Positions 1 to 11,142 are shown, counted from the stretch's first letter. The stretch is DNA of 24,025 nucleotides from Guyanagaster necrorhizus (GCF_019112545.1 NW_025064912.1:95621-119645), one strand, 5' to 3'. A program made the numbers and translations. Notes: generated from the letters alone by a model not told the origin.

Positions 1-83
1 GTCAAAAGCTAGTAAGCGTTGACTTTCGACCTCCAGTATTGGTAGCTACGATTATGTAAGGTAAGAGCGACATGGAGGGTGTG

Positions 84-946
84 CTACTTCAACACCTTCG
101 CGTCCATCCACGCATGCGATACCGGCCGAACATTCGATCTCATTTCCATCACCGTGATCAAACTAGTTAACGGCGTGATCCAGAATGCAGACGCATCGCT
201 GCTCCACAATGACACCACCCGATTAGCGTATAGATCCCAGACCCGTCGAGGTTCCAATTCCGGTCTGACAATCCGGTTATCGACAAGTGCATCTCGTCGC
301 ATCTCCTGGTCCCGAGCTTCGCGTGTACGTATCTCATCTTGGATGGTATTCCAGTCTTTGGTGCCCCATACCGCGCGGAGACGGCCATATGCAGTGCCAA
401 AGTCGTAGTTGTTCATGATGCAGTCTTCGAGAGTGGAGGAGATGGATGGAGTGTCCAGGGTATGTGATGTTCCAAGGGTAGTGTTCAGTTCATCCAAGAT
501 GCCCATAACACCGAGGGTAGCGCACGGAGTGTCGGCGAGGGAGGATGATATTACGGGCTTTCGACCGGTGTAGGATCGTTGGAATGGAACTTTGATCGAC
601 GACTCTTCTTGGCCCGTTTCAGTGCAGGCAGAAATGGTGACTACGGGGAAAGTGAGGTCCTGAAAATATGTTAACAAACTCTTCTCTGTTTGTTTGCTAA
701 CTGGCTTACCTCCTGGGCGTGAGGCTCTGGGAATATAGAAACAGCCTCAGAATCGCAGCTCAGGGGTTCTGGAGCTGTTTCTGCACTGCTCAGGTCAGGC
801 GGCGAGTGTGTCGTTACCTCCAAGACAGGGCCGTTACTTTCTGCAGTAGAACTGCCATGAGGTATCGCCTCTTGAAACTCTGAAGGCGGAATTATGTTGG
901 CATTCTGGTCAGAATCGGATATTGCATCAGGAGATGAATCCTTCAT
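84..946 (-). CDS. HET-type protein, N-terminal part, truncated at window edge
   Basis: Two exons: 946-710 and 659-84, joined across a 50-nt GTAAG..TTTTCAG intron (660-709) that keeps frame, giving about 270 aa. Residues 1-79 are Ser/Glu/Pro-rich and look disordered. The second exon carries the block that I recognise from long Agaricomycete proteins with a heterokaryon-incompatibility (HET) domain: DTPCATLGV, LEDCIMNNYDFGTAYGRLR, RTREARDQEMRR, PRRVWDLYANRVV, and finally VSHAWM, where the HET domain normally begins. A TAG follows six codons later and nothing in the 83 bases beyond continues the domain in any frame. Family members run to several hundred residues, so this is a 5' fragment, a pseudogene, or a gene with a further intron near 90. 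About 20 residues between NRVV and VSHAWM are atypical and may be a retained intron. HET proteins act in non-self recognition; that role is inferred from the family only. Confidence 0.6.
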
Positions 947-3900
947 CCATGCATTCGAAAAGACGGAGCGTAAGTGAATCTAAATTGACTCGACACCGCT
1001 CAAAAGTAGGCCAATAATTCTCGATAGTACTAACGTCGTCGTACTGAGTACTCCAAACGAAATAGATTAACAACACGTACTATTTCTCATTTTCCAGATA
1101 TGCAGTCAAGGGGTTATGGAATCAAGGTGTATTTGCGTAGAGGCAGGCAGGTGTTGCAACTCGCAGGTCGAATTATACGGGGTACAGCGAGGGATTCGTG
1201 TAACCAGCGTGTTAGAAGCCAACGACATCCTGCATGTTTCGGGCCCTGCAAAAGCATGCGGGTACACGCGGAGATCACGGCGTCGACTCCATCCTGACAC
1301 TCCTTCGCAAAGAGCGACATACAAGGCAGATTTTGTATCGATGATGGGCCGCACACCTGTATACTCTTGTGAATCCGACGTTAGGAAGAAATACTGAAAT
1401 TTTCATTAGTGATATCACGTACGCATATGATACCAACCGCATCCAGATTACCGGGCCCCGCAAACGTCTCTTTTGTCAGTGGTGGTCGAACTTCTGAATA
1501 ATACCTTGAACAAAAGCTTAGAGAAAGATGAAAGAAAAACATACGATTGAATTACGGTGTCTCTCCATCGTGTTCTCCGCTACGTTAAATACGTCTTTCT
1601 TCGTTGATCAGCCACACTGAAGCCCCATGTATGTCGTTTTGGGAAAATGACTGCTCCTGCAGTCGTGCGTGGACACAACCGAAGGCCTTGAGCCAGGTAT
1701 TGGAACATCGTAGGGCATGCTGGTGCCATGAACGCGATGGATTGCTATAGCACGAGGACCTGTCGTACCGGATTCAGTCAAAAATGAAGGAAAATTGGAA
1801 AGTCACATACACCAAAAGCCTGTTTGAACTTGGGAGAAGGTTTTTCTGAACTCAAAGAGGGCTAGATTGCTTGGTCAGGTTGGGAGAGGGACAAGATCTG
1901 GAAGAGACGACTGGGTGATAGTTGGAGGGCAATGAGGAGAGCGAGCTAAGAGTGAGGAAAAATTGATACAAGGATGTGACAGCATTATTAGCGACCAGAG
2001 CTGGCAGTCGTAGTCGGTTGCAGTTCTGTAATCGCCAGTAGAAGATAGTCGTAAGCACAAGTGTCTTATATCATGCAGCATTGGTATTGAAGATAATGAT
2101 TCAATTGAAGGTAGTGATATTGTAGCAGTGATAATGAAGCCAAGGAAGGCGAAGATATTAATAGAGAAGACGTAGTTTAGGGGTGAGCGGAAAGACGGCA
2201 AGCGCCGTCGGCCATATTCGGCCTGCCATGACTTTTGAACAAACATCGCGACACACAGAATGCTCATCATGCCGGCTGTTTTATTTTGAACTCGTTTTCT
2301 TCCAGTGGATTATCGACTATCTGATTTTATTCAAGCTTTATGCTGCCCAAGCTTTCACTGCTGCCCTTCCTGTCATCGTTCATTGCAACAAAGATACGGC
2401 CTTTCTCCCGTGCGCCCACAGCACATCGAGGACCAGGTTCTCAAGGGAAATTGGAAACGCACGCGGCTTTGGATAAAGGTCATCAATGTCTGGATAGGTA
2501 TCCTTCTGAAGCCAAGCGAAGGTGTGTGTCGTGTTTCCTTCCAAGCCACTTTAACTTGAACATCTATAGGGACAACGACAATCGAATATGGACTACCTGG
2601 GATATTTCAGCATCCAGTCACAGGCCAGCAGCTACAAGCGCAAATTTCTGATTACGACCTTGGCCCATCCGTATGACACTCGGATATTACTCGACCTCTT
2701 CTCTTCTCTGCGACCGTGGATAGGGAGAAGACGTGAAGAGTTCACCACGCAGCCTCTCCCTCTTACATGTCGCATTTGTGGGGATAAATGAAGTTGGTAG
2801 TCGCATGGCGGCAGCTCAGAGTGATTCACGAATGCCAGACCATAGTTTACTCAGTTTTCTGGATATCTTATCGTCGTGAAGGTTAAGGTCTATGGTTGTG
2901 AGACCGAGTCGATCCTCACATGAACCTTCCAGATGCATTCGGTCCAAATCAAACCAGTGAGCCCTCTCTTTTTTTTTGGCAAACCCATCTTTTGAAACTT
3001 GGCAATGTATCTTCAGCCCCAAGGAATTGTCTATTGTCTCGCTGTCAGCCAATATTTTCTGCCGCTTGCCAAAACGACATCCCGCTTTGTCTGTCGTTCC
3101 ACGACTGACGTATCCTTTTTCAAGTTATATGTACCCTGGAAAGTCTCCTGCCGGTCTGCATTTGTATTGATAAACTGCTGTGACAGACGAGATGTTGGAA
3201 AAGAGCAAATAGACGCGATATGTCACGGCCACGTGAGCAGAATAACGGTCTCTCCGACTGACACTCCCTTCGCCGCCGCCGTTCCCAATCCGATCTACAG
3301 GATATCGTGTCTCGCTCTTTGAACCCCAACTACAATGGCATCTTAGTTCTCGACTTGCAGCAGTGATACAAGTGAGAGTACCAGCGAGAAAGTGTATGGT
3401 CAACATGCTTCAAGAGGCCATTGACTATCTTCCCACCTCCAATTGAATCGTGCAGTACGCAGTTCGACAAGTACATCGGTACTGCATCTAACGTTCCAGG
3501 GTGCATCAGCCATACTACGCTATTCTCATCGTCGGGATCGAAACCGGTCTCTGTACTCGGCAACGAGCATACTACGCCTCTTTTTCTCCCACCGTCTCTT
3601 ATTCAAACAGAGGGCCACAGAGATATCAATCGCCTTCCTTGCGGGGAGTATCCTCTCCCTGTTAGCAGTGCTCGTTTTACATCCGACCACGCCAATTCTC
3701 ACGGCTATTGACACCATTATGGCTAACGACGAACACCGAGGATGGCATCTCTCATGAACGCAGATAAAACCATTCCCGGGTGATCGTAAAGAGAGTCAAA
3801 GAATATTTCGTTCCCGAAGATTAGGACGTTGCTCTATGAGCTGTTATCTCGTGCTGCACACTCGTCTACTTTTGTCGCGCAGCCAGTGGTAGAGCGCAGC

Positions 3901-4092
3901 ATTTGACATCTACGGAACTCGCATCGCCAGTATGAGAATGCAGTGAACAAGCCAGACGGTAAATGGTGCCACGTGGACTGGTCTTTGTTGCGCGCCTAAG
4001 ATCCGCCCCCCCTGTCTTTGTCCCTCTGCCCGGATCTACTTAAAAACAATCTGATCGTCATCCACTGCAACCATTCCCGCTCTCCTTCCATC
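947..4092. other. 3.1 kb without a supported gene
   Basis: All three frames on both strands are broken into open stretches of at most about 130 codons with no recognisable motif, no consistent frame joined by plausible introns, and no third-position GC bias. The stretches read most closely were 1116-1397 (+), 1875-2270 (-), 2588-2791 (+, ends in a CxxC pair), 2816-3052 (-), 3330-3563 (-) and 3443-3757 (+, contains one hydrophobic segment). CpG content is normal, unlike the transposon block at the right of the window. The region may hold decayed gene fragments, but I cannot name any. Confidence 0.4.
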
Positions 4093-4862
4093 ATGAATGG
4101 ACCCGGCTATCCTCTCTCCCACCAATCTGGTGCGAGCCAACTTTTCCCTGCGAATTCTCCAGCGTTTACTTCGACGTCTCTCACTTCGGCGCCAGCATAC
4201 GGAGCAGTCACAAATGTCCAGACTCATCGCAGAATGCAAGATTCCAGTGGGATTCAAATGCCTGCTCCATCTATGCCTCCCGAAACATCCTCGACCTCAC
4301 GGTCGCCTTCGGGCTGGAGCGCGCCATTGAGACAGACCAGCCGCCCATGCCGCTGTCGCCGCGGAAGGTGCAGGTGGCGATCATCCTACCCTATCCGAGT
4401 GACGATCGCCGTCCACGAGGAATTACCGTTCCAACCGAAATCCCAAAGATCTTGGTCAGTGCCTCTTCACCGAGTCGAAGCTAGAGCTCATCTTATCACG
4501 GCCCGCGTGCACGGAAACTCAGCATATATCAGAAAGAGACGTTCCTGGTGTCGCAAAACGGTCCCGAAGTGAGCTTTCTGAAAACGTTCGAGAGCCCACT
4601 TTATCGGTTCAGCCGGAACGATGGGAAGCAGAGGTGACTTTTCCTCAGGTACGAGCTTTGGGTTGATGCAGACAGGGTCGAACGGGACAAGGTGGTGTGT
4701 TTGGGATGCGGGTGTGATGTCTCTCTTGGGAATGTTGAGTATAATCCAGGTAACTGGATGCGCCACCGGGATTGGTGTGTTGGTATCGACAACGCGATTT
4801 TGAGTTCTGTTCTGGATGCTTGGGGAATTCGGACTGCAAATTCTTCTTTGGGGAGACCGTGA
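4093..4862 (+). pseudogene. Decayed gene ending in a C2HC zinc finger
   Basis: The firm part is the last 210 bases, in the frame ending with TGA at 4860-4862. They encode YELWVDADR and then a zinc-finger pattern C-x2-C-x18-H-x3-C (CLGC ... WMRHRDWC), a layout common in hypothetical proteins of Agaricomycetes. Upstream, coding signal moves through all three frames. From ATG 4093 one frame reads a Ser/Pro-rich start. Around 4240-4480 a second frame (ILDLTVAFGLERAIET ... VQVAIILPYPSDD) has very strong G/C at third codon positions. Around 4400-4648 a third frame (TESKLELILSRPACTE ... ERWEAEVTFPQ) is open up to a CAG at 4648. One possible intron is 4569-4648 (GTGAGC..CAG). I could not find introns that join all three frames, so frameshifts are likely and I call it a pseudogene. 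The function is unknown. Confidence 0.45.
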
Positions 4863-6047
4863 TGGTCTCAGTCTAAATACTATATATTTTTGGCCTGCGG
4901 AGCTGTTACTGTTAACGAAGAAAGAACCGTCGCAATGTATTACCTTGGCATTACTATGACCTCAAGATATCTGACAAGTTAGTTTCCCACTGTCGTTATC
5001 TGCCGGTCCTCTTTGTCTGCTCGTAAAGGTGGCACTCAATCACTGGAAATATCCTCACATTTTGGTCTATATAGTACCTTTGCGACGGCCCATGTATTTG
5101 ATTTGACACATCGCCGGCAAGCGAGGTGCGCCGGTGTGAAGATGGCTTCATACCGGTCCTGGCCACTGTCGGAGGACGGCGTAGGTTCGCGAGGGAGGAT
5201 ACCGTTGGCCCTGGACGTCATCGTGGTCAGCGATACAAAGGGTAATGTGATCCTTGAACATTGACCATCACCTAGAACATCGCCCACTTTCTGCCCCAAT
5301 ACCAAGCACGATTCCGACACTGAAGATGAGGACTTTCTTCTACTGGCTGGCTATGCTGGTATCCACGGTGGCAAGAGTTTGCTCACGATGCGGCAGTAGC
5401 CTAATTCCTCAGACGAAGAACGCGATGCTAAACGTCAGTGGACGAGCCGAGCCCTCCAACGTCTGCATTCGCTGAGGACGACACAGCTGCATACATTGAA
5501 GATTGCCAGCTGCTTCTATTTCAGGTTTCAATTTCTGCGGAGGATAATTCAAGATATGGTGAGGTTGTCATGTATGCTCACTATGCTTCACACTTACTGC
5601 ATGCCATAGTGAACTTCCGTTCTTCAGTAATAATATCCTCGCAGAACGTATGCAAATTTTTCATGTTTAATGGATCTTTTCCAGATTTAAACGGTTTTTC
5701 AAGGCGATGAAGGTTACGGAGTCCTTGTTGTAAAGGTAGCTGCAGACATTGCCATAAGTAAAATGTATATTAGAAACCATATGGCCTCCCACGAAATCCA
5801 AGCGTTTCTCAGGTGCATCATAACGGTTGAACTCCAATTCCCTCAAATACAGAGAGCACAGATTTTACACGTATCATCGATCAACAAGCCAGAAGATGCA
5901 CTCCAGAGGATCTTCGTCGATAGCGTCAAGCCTTGCCATCAGCGCTCAGTGAAGATGGAAGAGGAGGCAAGTTGATGATGCGATCGTGACGCCTAAGACA
6001 CTGAAAAGAAAATGTGTCCGACCTTTCCAGTCTCCGTTTCATGGAAC
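4863..6047. other. 1.2 kb without a supported gene
   Basis: A TATA-like stretch (tactatatattttt) lies near 4880. Open frames at 5013-5264 (+), 5036-5320 (-), 5254-5475 (+) and 5438-5710 (+) overlap in conflicting frames. Near 5316 one frame reads an acidic start (DSDTEDEDFLLLAGYAG) and another reads a short hydrophobic, signal-peptide-like start (MRTFFYWLAMLVS), but neither continues into a recognisable domain. I see no supported gene, RNA gene or repeat. Confidence 0.35.
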
Positions 6048-6982
6048 TCAAAAAAACAGATATTGAATAAAATCAATGCATGATTCCGAGTTGTGGCATA
6101 GGATGATGCATATAACATAAACCAAAGGAAAAATCCTCGACAACTTATTCCAAGACGCAACTAGTTTCTGAACAAACCGCGGGAAGAACCCCCGTTTCTT
6201 CTGCGAACCAGCGTCGTCAGCCAAATCAGCCGGTTGAATATCATTCTCGTCATCCTTTACCACCAATGCTATGTTCATCTCGCCAATACCTTCGCCTTCC
6301 TCCATGTCCGGCACCTCACTGACATCGACGTGAACTGGGTGAGTCTCTGGCGCTATAGGTCCATCACTATCCACCGACGAAGCAATCGATCTGGAGGACA
6401 TCACGGGATGGATAGCCTGCAATGATGGTGGTACGGACATTATGCCACTCTCATCACCTACGAATTAAGAGTTCACGACGGCTGGAGCGCTGACAGGCCT
6501 GTCGACACCGACAAGATGGATTGCCCGAAGATCGAGCGCAAGAGAGTCGTCACCCGTGACACCTGCTTCTATTATACTGCGGGTGACTAGAAGAACATCA
6601 GTGTCATCGATACGCATCGCACCAATCTCGCTCGGAGGGGTGGAGCCTAGCGATGAGATGGAGCGTTGGAGAACAGGAGAATTGTGGGACGAGGAATCGG
6701 AAGAAGATTCATTGGAGAAGAATGTCTTGAGTTCGGTAATTTCACGTTGACGATCAGCCAAGGAAATACGACTGTGAGGTTCCAGACGGAAGATCTTCTT
6801 GAGGATGGTACAGGCGCCTGCAGATATACCTAGCAAGAAGCGTCGTAGGAGATCTCCGTCCTGAAGAAGATATGAGTTGAAGGAATAGTCTGTCGTCACC
6901 GCCACACCTAGTGACCATCGTTGTGAGAACGGCCACCGAGAGACCAGATATCATTTGTCCGAGTAGAGTATCTTCTGTCGGG
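6048..6982 (-). pseudogene. Fungal Ser/Thr protein kinase, C-terminal half, frameshifted
   Basis: Reading right to left, about 6980-6936 gives YSTRTNDIWSLG, matching kinase subdomain IX (D-x-W-S-x-G). A second frame continues with VAVLTTMVTR, and a third from about 6925 gives AVTTDYSFNSYL ... ACTILKKIFRLEPHSRISLADRQ, the subdomain XI layout of Ran1-like fungal kinases, where the invariant Arg sits in the RISL-type motif. Two small deletions are needed to join the frames. A 60-nt GTGAAC..TTGCAG intron (6417-6476) joins in frame to the last exon 6416-6048, a Ser/Asp-rich tail ending in a basic and hydrophobic segment. The ATP-binding lobe, the HRD catalytic loop and the DFG motif are not found to the right, so this cannot be an active kinase. 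It is best read as a truncated, decaying copy; the kept splice sites suggest recent decay. Confidence 0.6.
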
Positions 6983-7436
6983 CGTCTAACCAAACTCTTT
7001 CCCTATACATTCTGGTAAAAGTCAGTCGGAATGAGCGCATATATGAAGAAGAAGGATGAGCTTGGCATGTTCGGATGAGGAAGGAGAGAAGGAAACTGGA
7101 CCTGTCGATTCCGACAACAAAGAAGTCTTGAGTATTGGAGATCTGAACATCGGTGCGGAGAAAGTTGTGCACGATGCGCCGAATCCACTCAGTAATCTCA
7201 TCAATGCTCCATTTCTGTGGAGCTGGCATGCTGTGCCTCGTCGATATGAAGGAAGCATAGCCTACCTTCATCTGGTCATCAAGACTCTGTCTCTCCAGCC
7301 TTGTAACCCCACCAAGTCCCGTCTTTTTCACTTTGATCCCATGGAAGCGCTCACCCCATGATCGCTGAAGCTTTCCATTCCCAGCAAGTTGAAGATCATT
7401 TACGTGAAAAGCATGAAGGACGTAATTTTAGTAAGT
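6951..7436 (-). CDS. Possible carrier-domain fragment of an adenylate-forming enzyme (doubtful)
   Basis: One open minus-strand frame runs from the stop at about 7437 to 6951 with no ATG near its start. It contains AGNGKLQR, faintly like the A10 lysine motif of adenylation domains, then WSIDEITEWIRRIVHNFL and TQDFFVVGIDR. The last resembles the helix and FFxxGxDS region of phosphopantetheine carrier domains in basidiomycete adenylate-forming reductases. The attachment serine is displaced: the sequence reads GIDRSS where GxDSL is expected. The frame runs straight into the kinase relic at about 6980. It may be a scrambled gene fragment or a chance open frame. I see no evidence that it is expressed. 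Confidence 0.25.
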
Positions 7437-7508
7437 ACAATGGGCAGTATTTACGAGAATTAAGTTGTTATCGTCACTAATACGGACAGAATCATTTCGT
7501 GGTGCCAC

Positions 7509-8855
7509 CTATTTCTCCTCCGGAATAGAGGCGGTCGATGATCCAAATGTCTTCAGTTGATACACATCGTCAGATGTTTGACCGAACTTCCCAATGATCG
7601 TAGTGTCACTCGCTCCGGGAAGATCCACACGAGTCGACTGGCTGACTTGGACACCGACGTTTGACTGGGTACTTTCGAGCACACCAAAGTCCTGGGTTCC
7701 TAACCCGATAGTCGAGAAAAGGTTAGGCTCCTTCGGTCTACCCCCACGTTTTCCAAAAGTTGTGATCGAGAGCGGCGCAGTGTTCTCGGTCTCTGAATCT
7801 GATTTGAGCCTGAAGATAAATGCAATGACCACAGATAGGTTTGCAACCAAGAGGCTGACGGATGTCTAATGAAGGAATAATTAAGTCCACGCCAAGGTGA
7901 AGGTTCGAAGGCATACTTGGATCGTCGCGGCCCGGGCTTCTGGGAGCCCACCGATACGAAATACAACATAGGCATGATAGAGACTAACGGCAGTCGTAAT
8001 GAGCGTAGTCCCAAATACAGCCATGAGACGGATCTTGGTTGAAGATTCGAGGTGTACGCGCCACAGGAGACGAATGGGGGCGACAATCAGAATCGCATCC
8101 GAAATAACATCAACTTATCGGAAAATGTTAGAAATAGTGGGAGAGGATAGATTTAAAATGTATATACCAGTTATCTGGGCGATAGCGACATTCTCCCCAA
8201 GCATACACTGTGGGATCGTCGCGTTCTTCCATCCTGGCTCTTTCTCACAAACCCACCAGACTTGGGCGAAGAGAATGAGCCAGGCAATCAAGAAGAGAAA
8301 AGATATGAAGGTGAGGATCCGTCTCATGTTCCCAACGGAAAGTCGAATAATTGTAAAAAGAATGGAGACACGGGCTGTCCTGTAAGTGCGGGTTTAGTTT
8401 TGACAAGCATTTTTTAATATCGCATTGAACTTTCCAATTAACGGCATAGAAGAACTGGGCACACCTATCCCACTGTTCGTTAGCTCGCGGCGTTGAATTG
8501 AAGGGGATATTTCATACATATAGTAAACACCGATTTTAACGTTCTGTGCTAGTGAAGCTGAATGGACTTTGAGAAAAGCTCGGTAGAACATTGTAAAACC
8601 TACTGGGATCTTTGACATGGAGGACGACAGCAACTGAGAAAATGACCGACAACATGGCGGAGACAAGCGCCCAAGCGTCATCCCACCATAGCTTCCCCCT
8701 TGTATATCGAATATACAAACGGAAGAGGGTGACGACTATAGCAATGGTGGGCAGCACGTAGACTGTAACTAGTGAGGAAAGTTCATATCAATGTCGCCAA
8801 TGAGAGCATTCAGAAGCTTACCGCGAACCTGTGGTATAGTGGGGCCAGAAGACAT
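7509..8855 (-). CDS. Rhodopsin-like (PTH11-type) seven-helix membrane protein
   Basis: Seven exons on the minus strand: 8855-8822, 8762-8604, 8557-8518, 8464-8435, 8379-8168, 8113-7917, 7865-7509. All phases close, giving 342 aa. The family is the fungal rhodopsin-domain/PTH11-like integral membrane protein. Marks are FRLYIRY followed by WWDD at residues 37-40, a VYYMCAQFFYAVNW helix, ARVSILFTIIRLSVGNMRRI, the loop VWWVCEKEPGW..PQC with Cys132 and Cys146 (probably an extracytoplasmic disulfide), VDVISDAILIVAPIRLLWRV, and a last helix SLLVANLSVVIAFIFRL. A polar Ser/Thr-rich tail of about 95 residues follows, probably cytoplasmic. Introns are 46-59 nt with GT..AG ends, except 8434-8380, whose donor reads GAAAGT instead of GTAAGT. 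The acceptor of the third exon could also be 8549 (55-nt intron, three residues fewer). The start ATG 8855 opens MSSGPTIPQVR, as in relatives. Ligand and function are unknown. Confidence 0.8.
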
Positions 8856-10124
8856 ACGATCTTGATTCCTTAGTTGGAAACTTGAAGTACACCTATCTGT
8901 GTCACAGATTGGACATAAAATAACCTCTGGAGATGCGAGATGGAGCAAATATGGGGCATGATGGCTTTGATTTCCAGTGTGTACAGAACTCTGCCTAGTA
9001 GTGGAAATTGAATAGAACTGATCGCATTCCCAACGCCGGTCACGGTCCTTATAGAGGAGTGGTGCCTTGATAGTTGTGAAAGTCCGAAGGGCATTGAATG
9101 GATCATCATTGCGAGCGCAGTGAGTAAAGTTGGCTAAAACATGTGGTCTTGTCCGTTGTACAAACAACTACAAAGTTTACGTTCCCGAGATGAAGAGATT
9201 TCATCGTGCTGTATTTCTTTCGCTTCTTATAGTATTTCTCTAGGAATCTAGAATGTTGATTTCATGCATATAAAGAATGTTTCTGTCGCTTTTCAACGAG
9301 TGCTGCAGTGAAAATAGGTGCGTTATTGGTTTTAACAACATTTTAGTATCCTTGCTTAAAATCTCATCGACCCTTCTGCGCTCGCAAAATGTGGGTTCCC
9401 ATGGTCCATATATATTAAGCCCTCGGTAAGTTGATGAACAAGTGATGGGTTGGTGTATCATGTATGAATGCAGACATAGAGCCAATGAAAAGCGCGAGTT
9501 GTCATGCGTTTGGTTGAATCAACGGTCTTAGAGTTCCGTCAGATCATTAACAAATGTTACATTTGGGACCAAAATTAATCCAAAATCACGGCCCATTTTC
9601 CGGCTAACTCTGGACAAAGATTTCTTGAATTTGCCTCTTTTGGGTACCCAACGCAGTGTTGCAGGTACTGAACTACGGACTCTATCCTCCGAACTACATC
9701 TAATCAACCCTCAAGCCGAGCTCACGATCAAGCGACCCAGGCCGGTGTAGAACCTGAAGACCTATAGATGGGAAACAGTAATTCAATAATCCTCCATGTC
9801 AACCGCCACGGTAGACCGAACGGCTCGGGAACAGCATAAGCTTTTCAGAATCAGTATGGAACGTGCAGACATGGTCACCGGGGTCCATGATCGCATGGGA
9901 GAAAGGAATACATCAAGTTATTATTGCAACGCGATCAGTCCCACTGGCTAATACCGATGCTTCGCTGATGTTGCAGGCGAATCAGAATGTCGAGCCCTGT
10001 GAACATCAATGTGACTGAAATTTATCAGCTTCGATGATTGATGCAACGGCAAAGGTCCGCATTCCTGGTCGTCGCCCTCACATATAGTTGCATGACTGAT
10101 CAATGACTACAGTGCTCCCCCAGC
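8856..10124. other. Divergent intergenic region, no gene seen
   Basis: This 1.27 kb separates the start of the minus-strand membrane-protein gene from the start of the plus-strand hydrolase, so it should hold both promoters. Open frames at 8769-9167 and 9240-9485 (-) have no recognisable content, and the first lies over exon 1 and its upstream DNA. A TATA-like run (catatatatt) occurs near 9407. I could not identify operators, repeats or RNA genes. Confidence 0.4.
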
Positions 10125-11142
10125 ATGTTGCCTACGTCTACCGCCCAGTTAGTTTCTTCCAAGGATGGTGCACTGATATACGCCGATGCGGCGGGTGACC
10201 CAACCAAGCCGTGCCTCGTCTTTGTACACGGCCTTGCTTTGAGTGGCGCTGTCTTCGATAATCTTTTCGCCAATCCGACGTTGACAGAAAACTTCTATTT
10301 GGTTCGTTCTCTTGTTCTTTGGAACTCTTTGGACTCATCCTTTCCTATAGGTTAGATACGATATTCGTGGCCATGGACGAAGCGCGATGCCGGAGTCGCT
10401 GGACGATTATTCCTCTGAGATCTTTGCAGAAGATTTCAGGGCTGTTGCGCGCGCCTTCAATGTTAAAAAGCCTATTTTTATCGGATGGTACGGAGTGACT
10501 CGTAGTTGAAATCAGAACTTATGTAATTCTCTTTTTCAGGAGCCTCGGATGTACATCTTCTCCCTTTCCTGAAGACTGTCCTCGTTCTCAGGCACTTGTC
10601 TAGGTACCATTGTGTGCGACATTGCTTCGCACCTTCCCAAGGACACCCTCGCGGGAGTCGTCTACCTAGCGGCACTGCCCTTCATTGGGCCAATCATGGG
10701 CCGTGTTGGGACTTCGACCGTACTTGGCTTTCTTCCCGGTCTCTTCAACACAGATGATGTCAATTTCAGCGCGAAGACCACCATCGAGTTTGTCGACTCT
10801 CTTTTTGTCGACCCCAAAAATGTGCCGTTCAATTTCAAAGCGTCATGCCTCGGAAGTGCGCTGCTGCAGCCCCCGAAGGTGTGCAGCCATGTACTATCAC
10901 GGCCCCAGGATCCGGAGAAGCTATATGAGCTCGGGAAGGCGGGGCTTCCAATGTTAGTCTTAGGAGGTACAGCTGATCAACAGGTTAAAGGGGCTGTTGT
11001 GGTTGAAGAGATGAAGCCTTATTACAAGAATTTAGATGTTCGTATGGTCGAAGGTGGTAGTCATGCACTTTTCTATGACAATGAAGCCGAGGTGGTAGAT
11101 AGTATTTCTTCTTTTGCGTCCAGAGTTTGTACTAGTAAATAG
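10125..11142 (+). CDS. Alpha/beta-hydrolase fold enzyme
   Basis: Four exons: 10125-10301, 10351-10487, 10540-10550 and 10604-11142, separated by 49-, 52- and 53-nt GT..AG introns. Phases close to give 287 aa. Features of the alpha/beta hydrolase-1 family are the oxyanion-side FVHG at 33-36, RGHGRS at 65-70, the nucleophile elbow GWSLG at 104-108 with Ser106, a likely catalytic Asp233 in GGTADQQ, and His262 in GGSHALF. A complete catalytic triad is therefore present. There is no signal peptide, so a cytosolic enzyme is likely. The substrate cannot be read from sequence; relatives include esterases, lactonases and non-haem peroxidases. The nucleophile Ser106 lies in an exon of only 11 nt. The ATG at 10125 is chosen because it opens MLPTSTAQLV just before the first strand. 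A plus-strand methyltransferase gene follows 1.2 kb downstream. Confidence 0.85.

Noticed and set aside
1875..2270. 131-codon minus-strand frame with one hydrophobic stretch
   Set aside because: No family resemblance, Ser/Leu-rich composition, and no supporting introns.
2588..2791. Frame ending in a CxxC pair
   Set aside because: Only one pair of cysteines at the very end, and no second half of a zinc site.
3443..3757. Plus-strand frame with a possible membrane segment
   Set aside because: A single hydrophobic run in an otherwise Arg/Ser-rich frame, overlapped by competing frames on both strands.
5300..5480. Acidic start followed by Arg-rich stretch, suggestive of a DDE-type transposon protein
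   Set aside because: The reading breaks within 30 codons and no catalytic residues or terminal inverted repeats were found.
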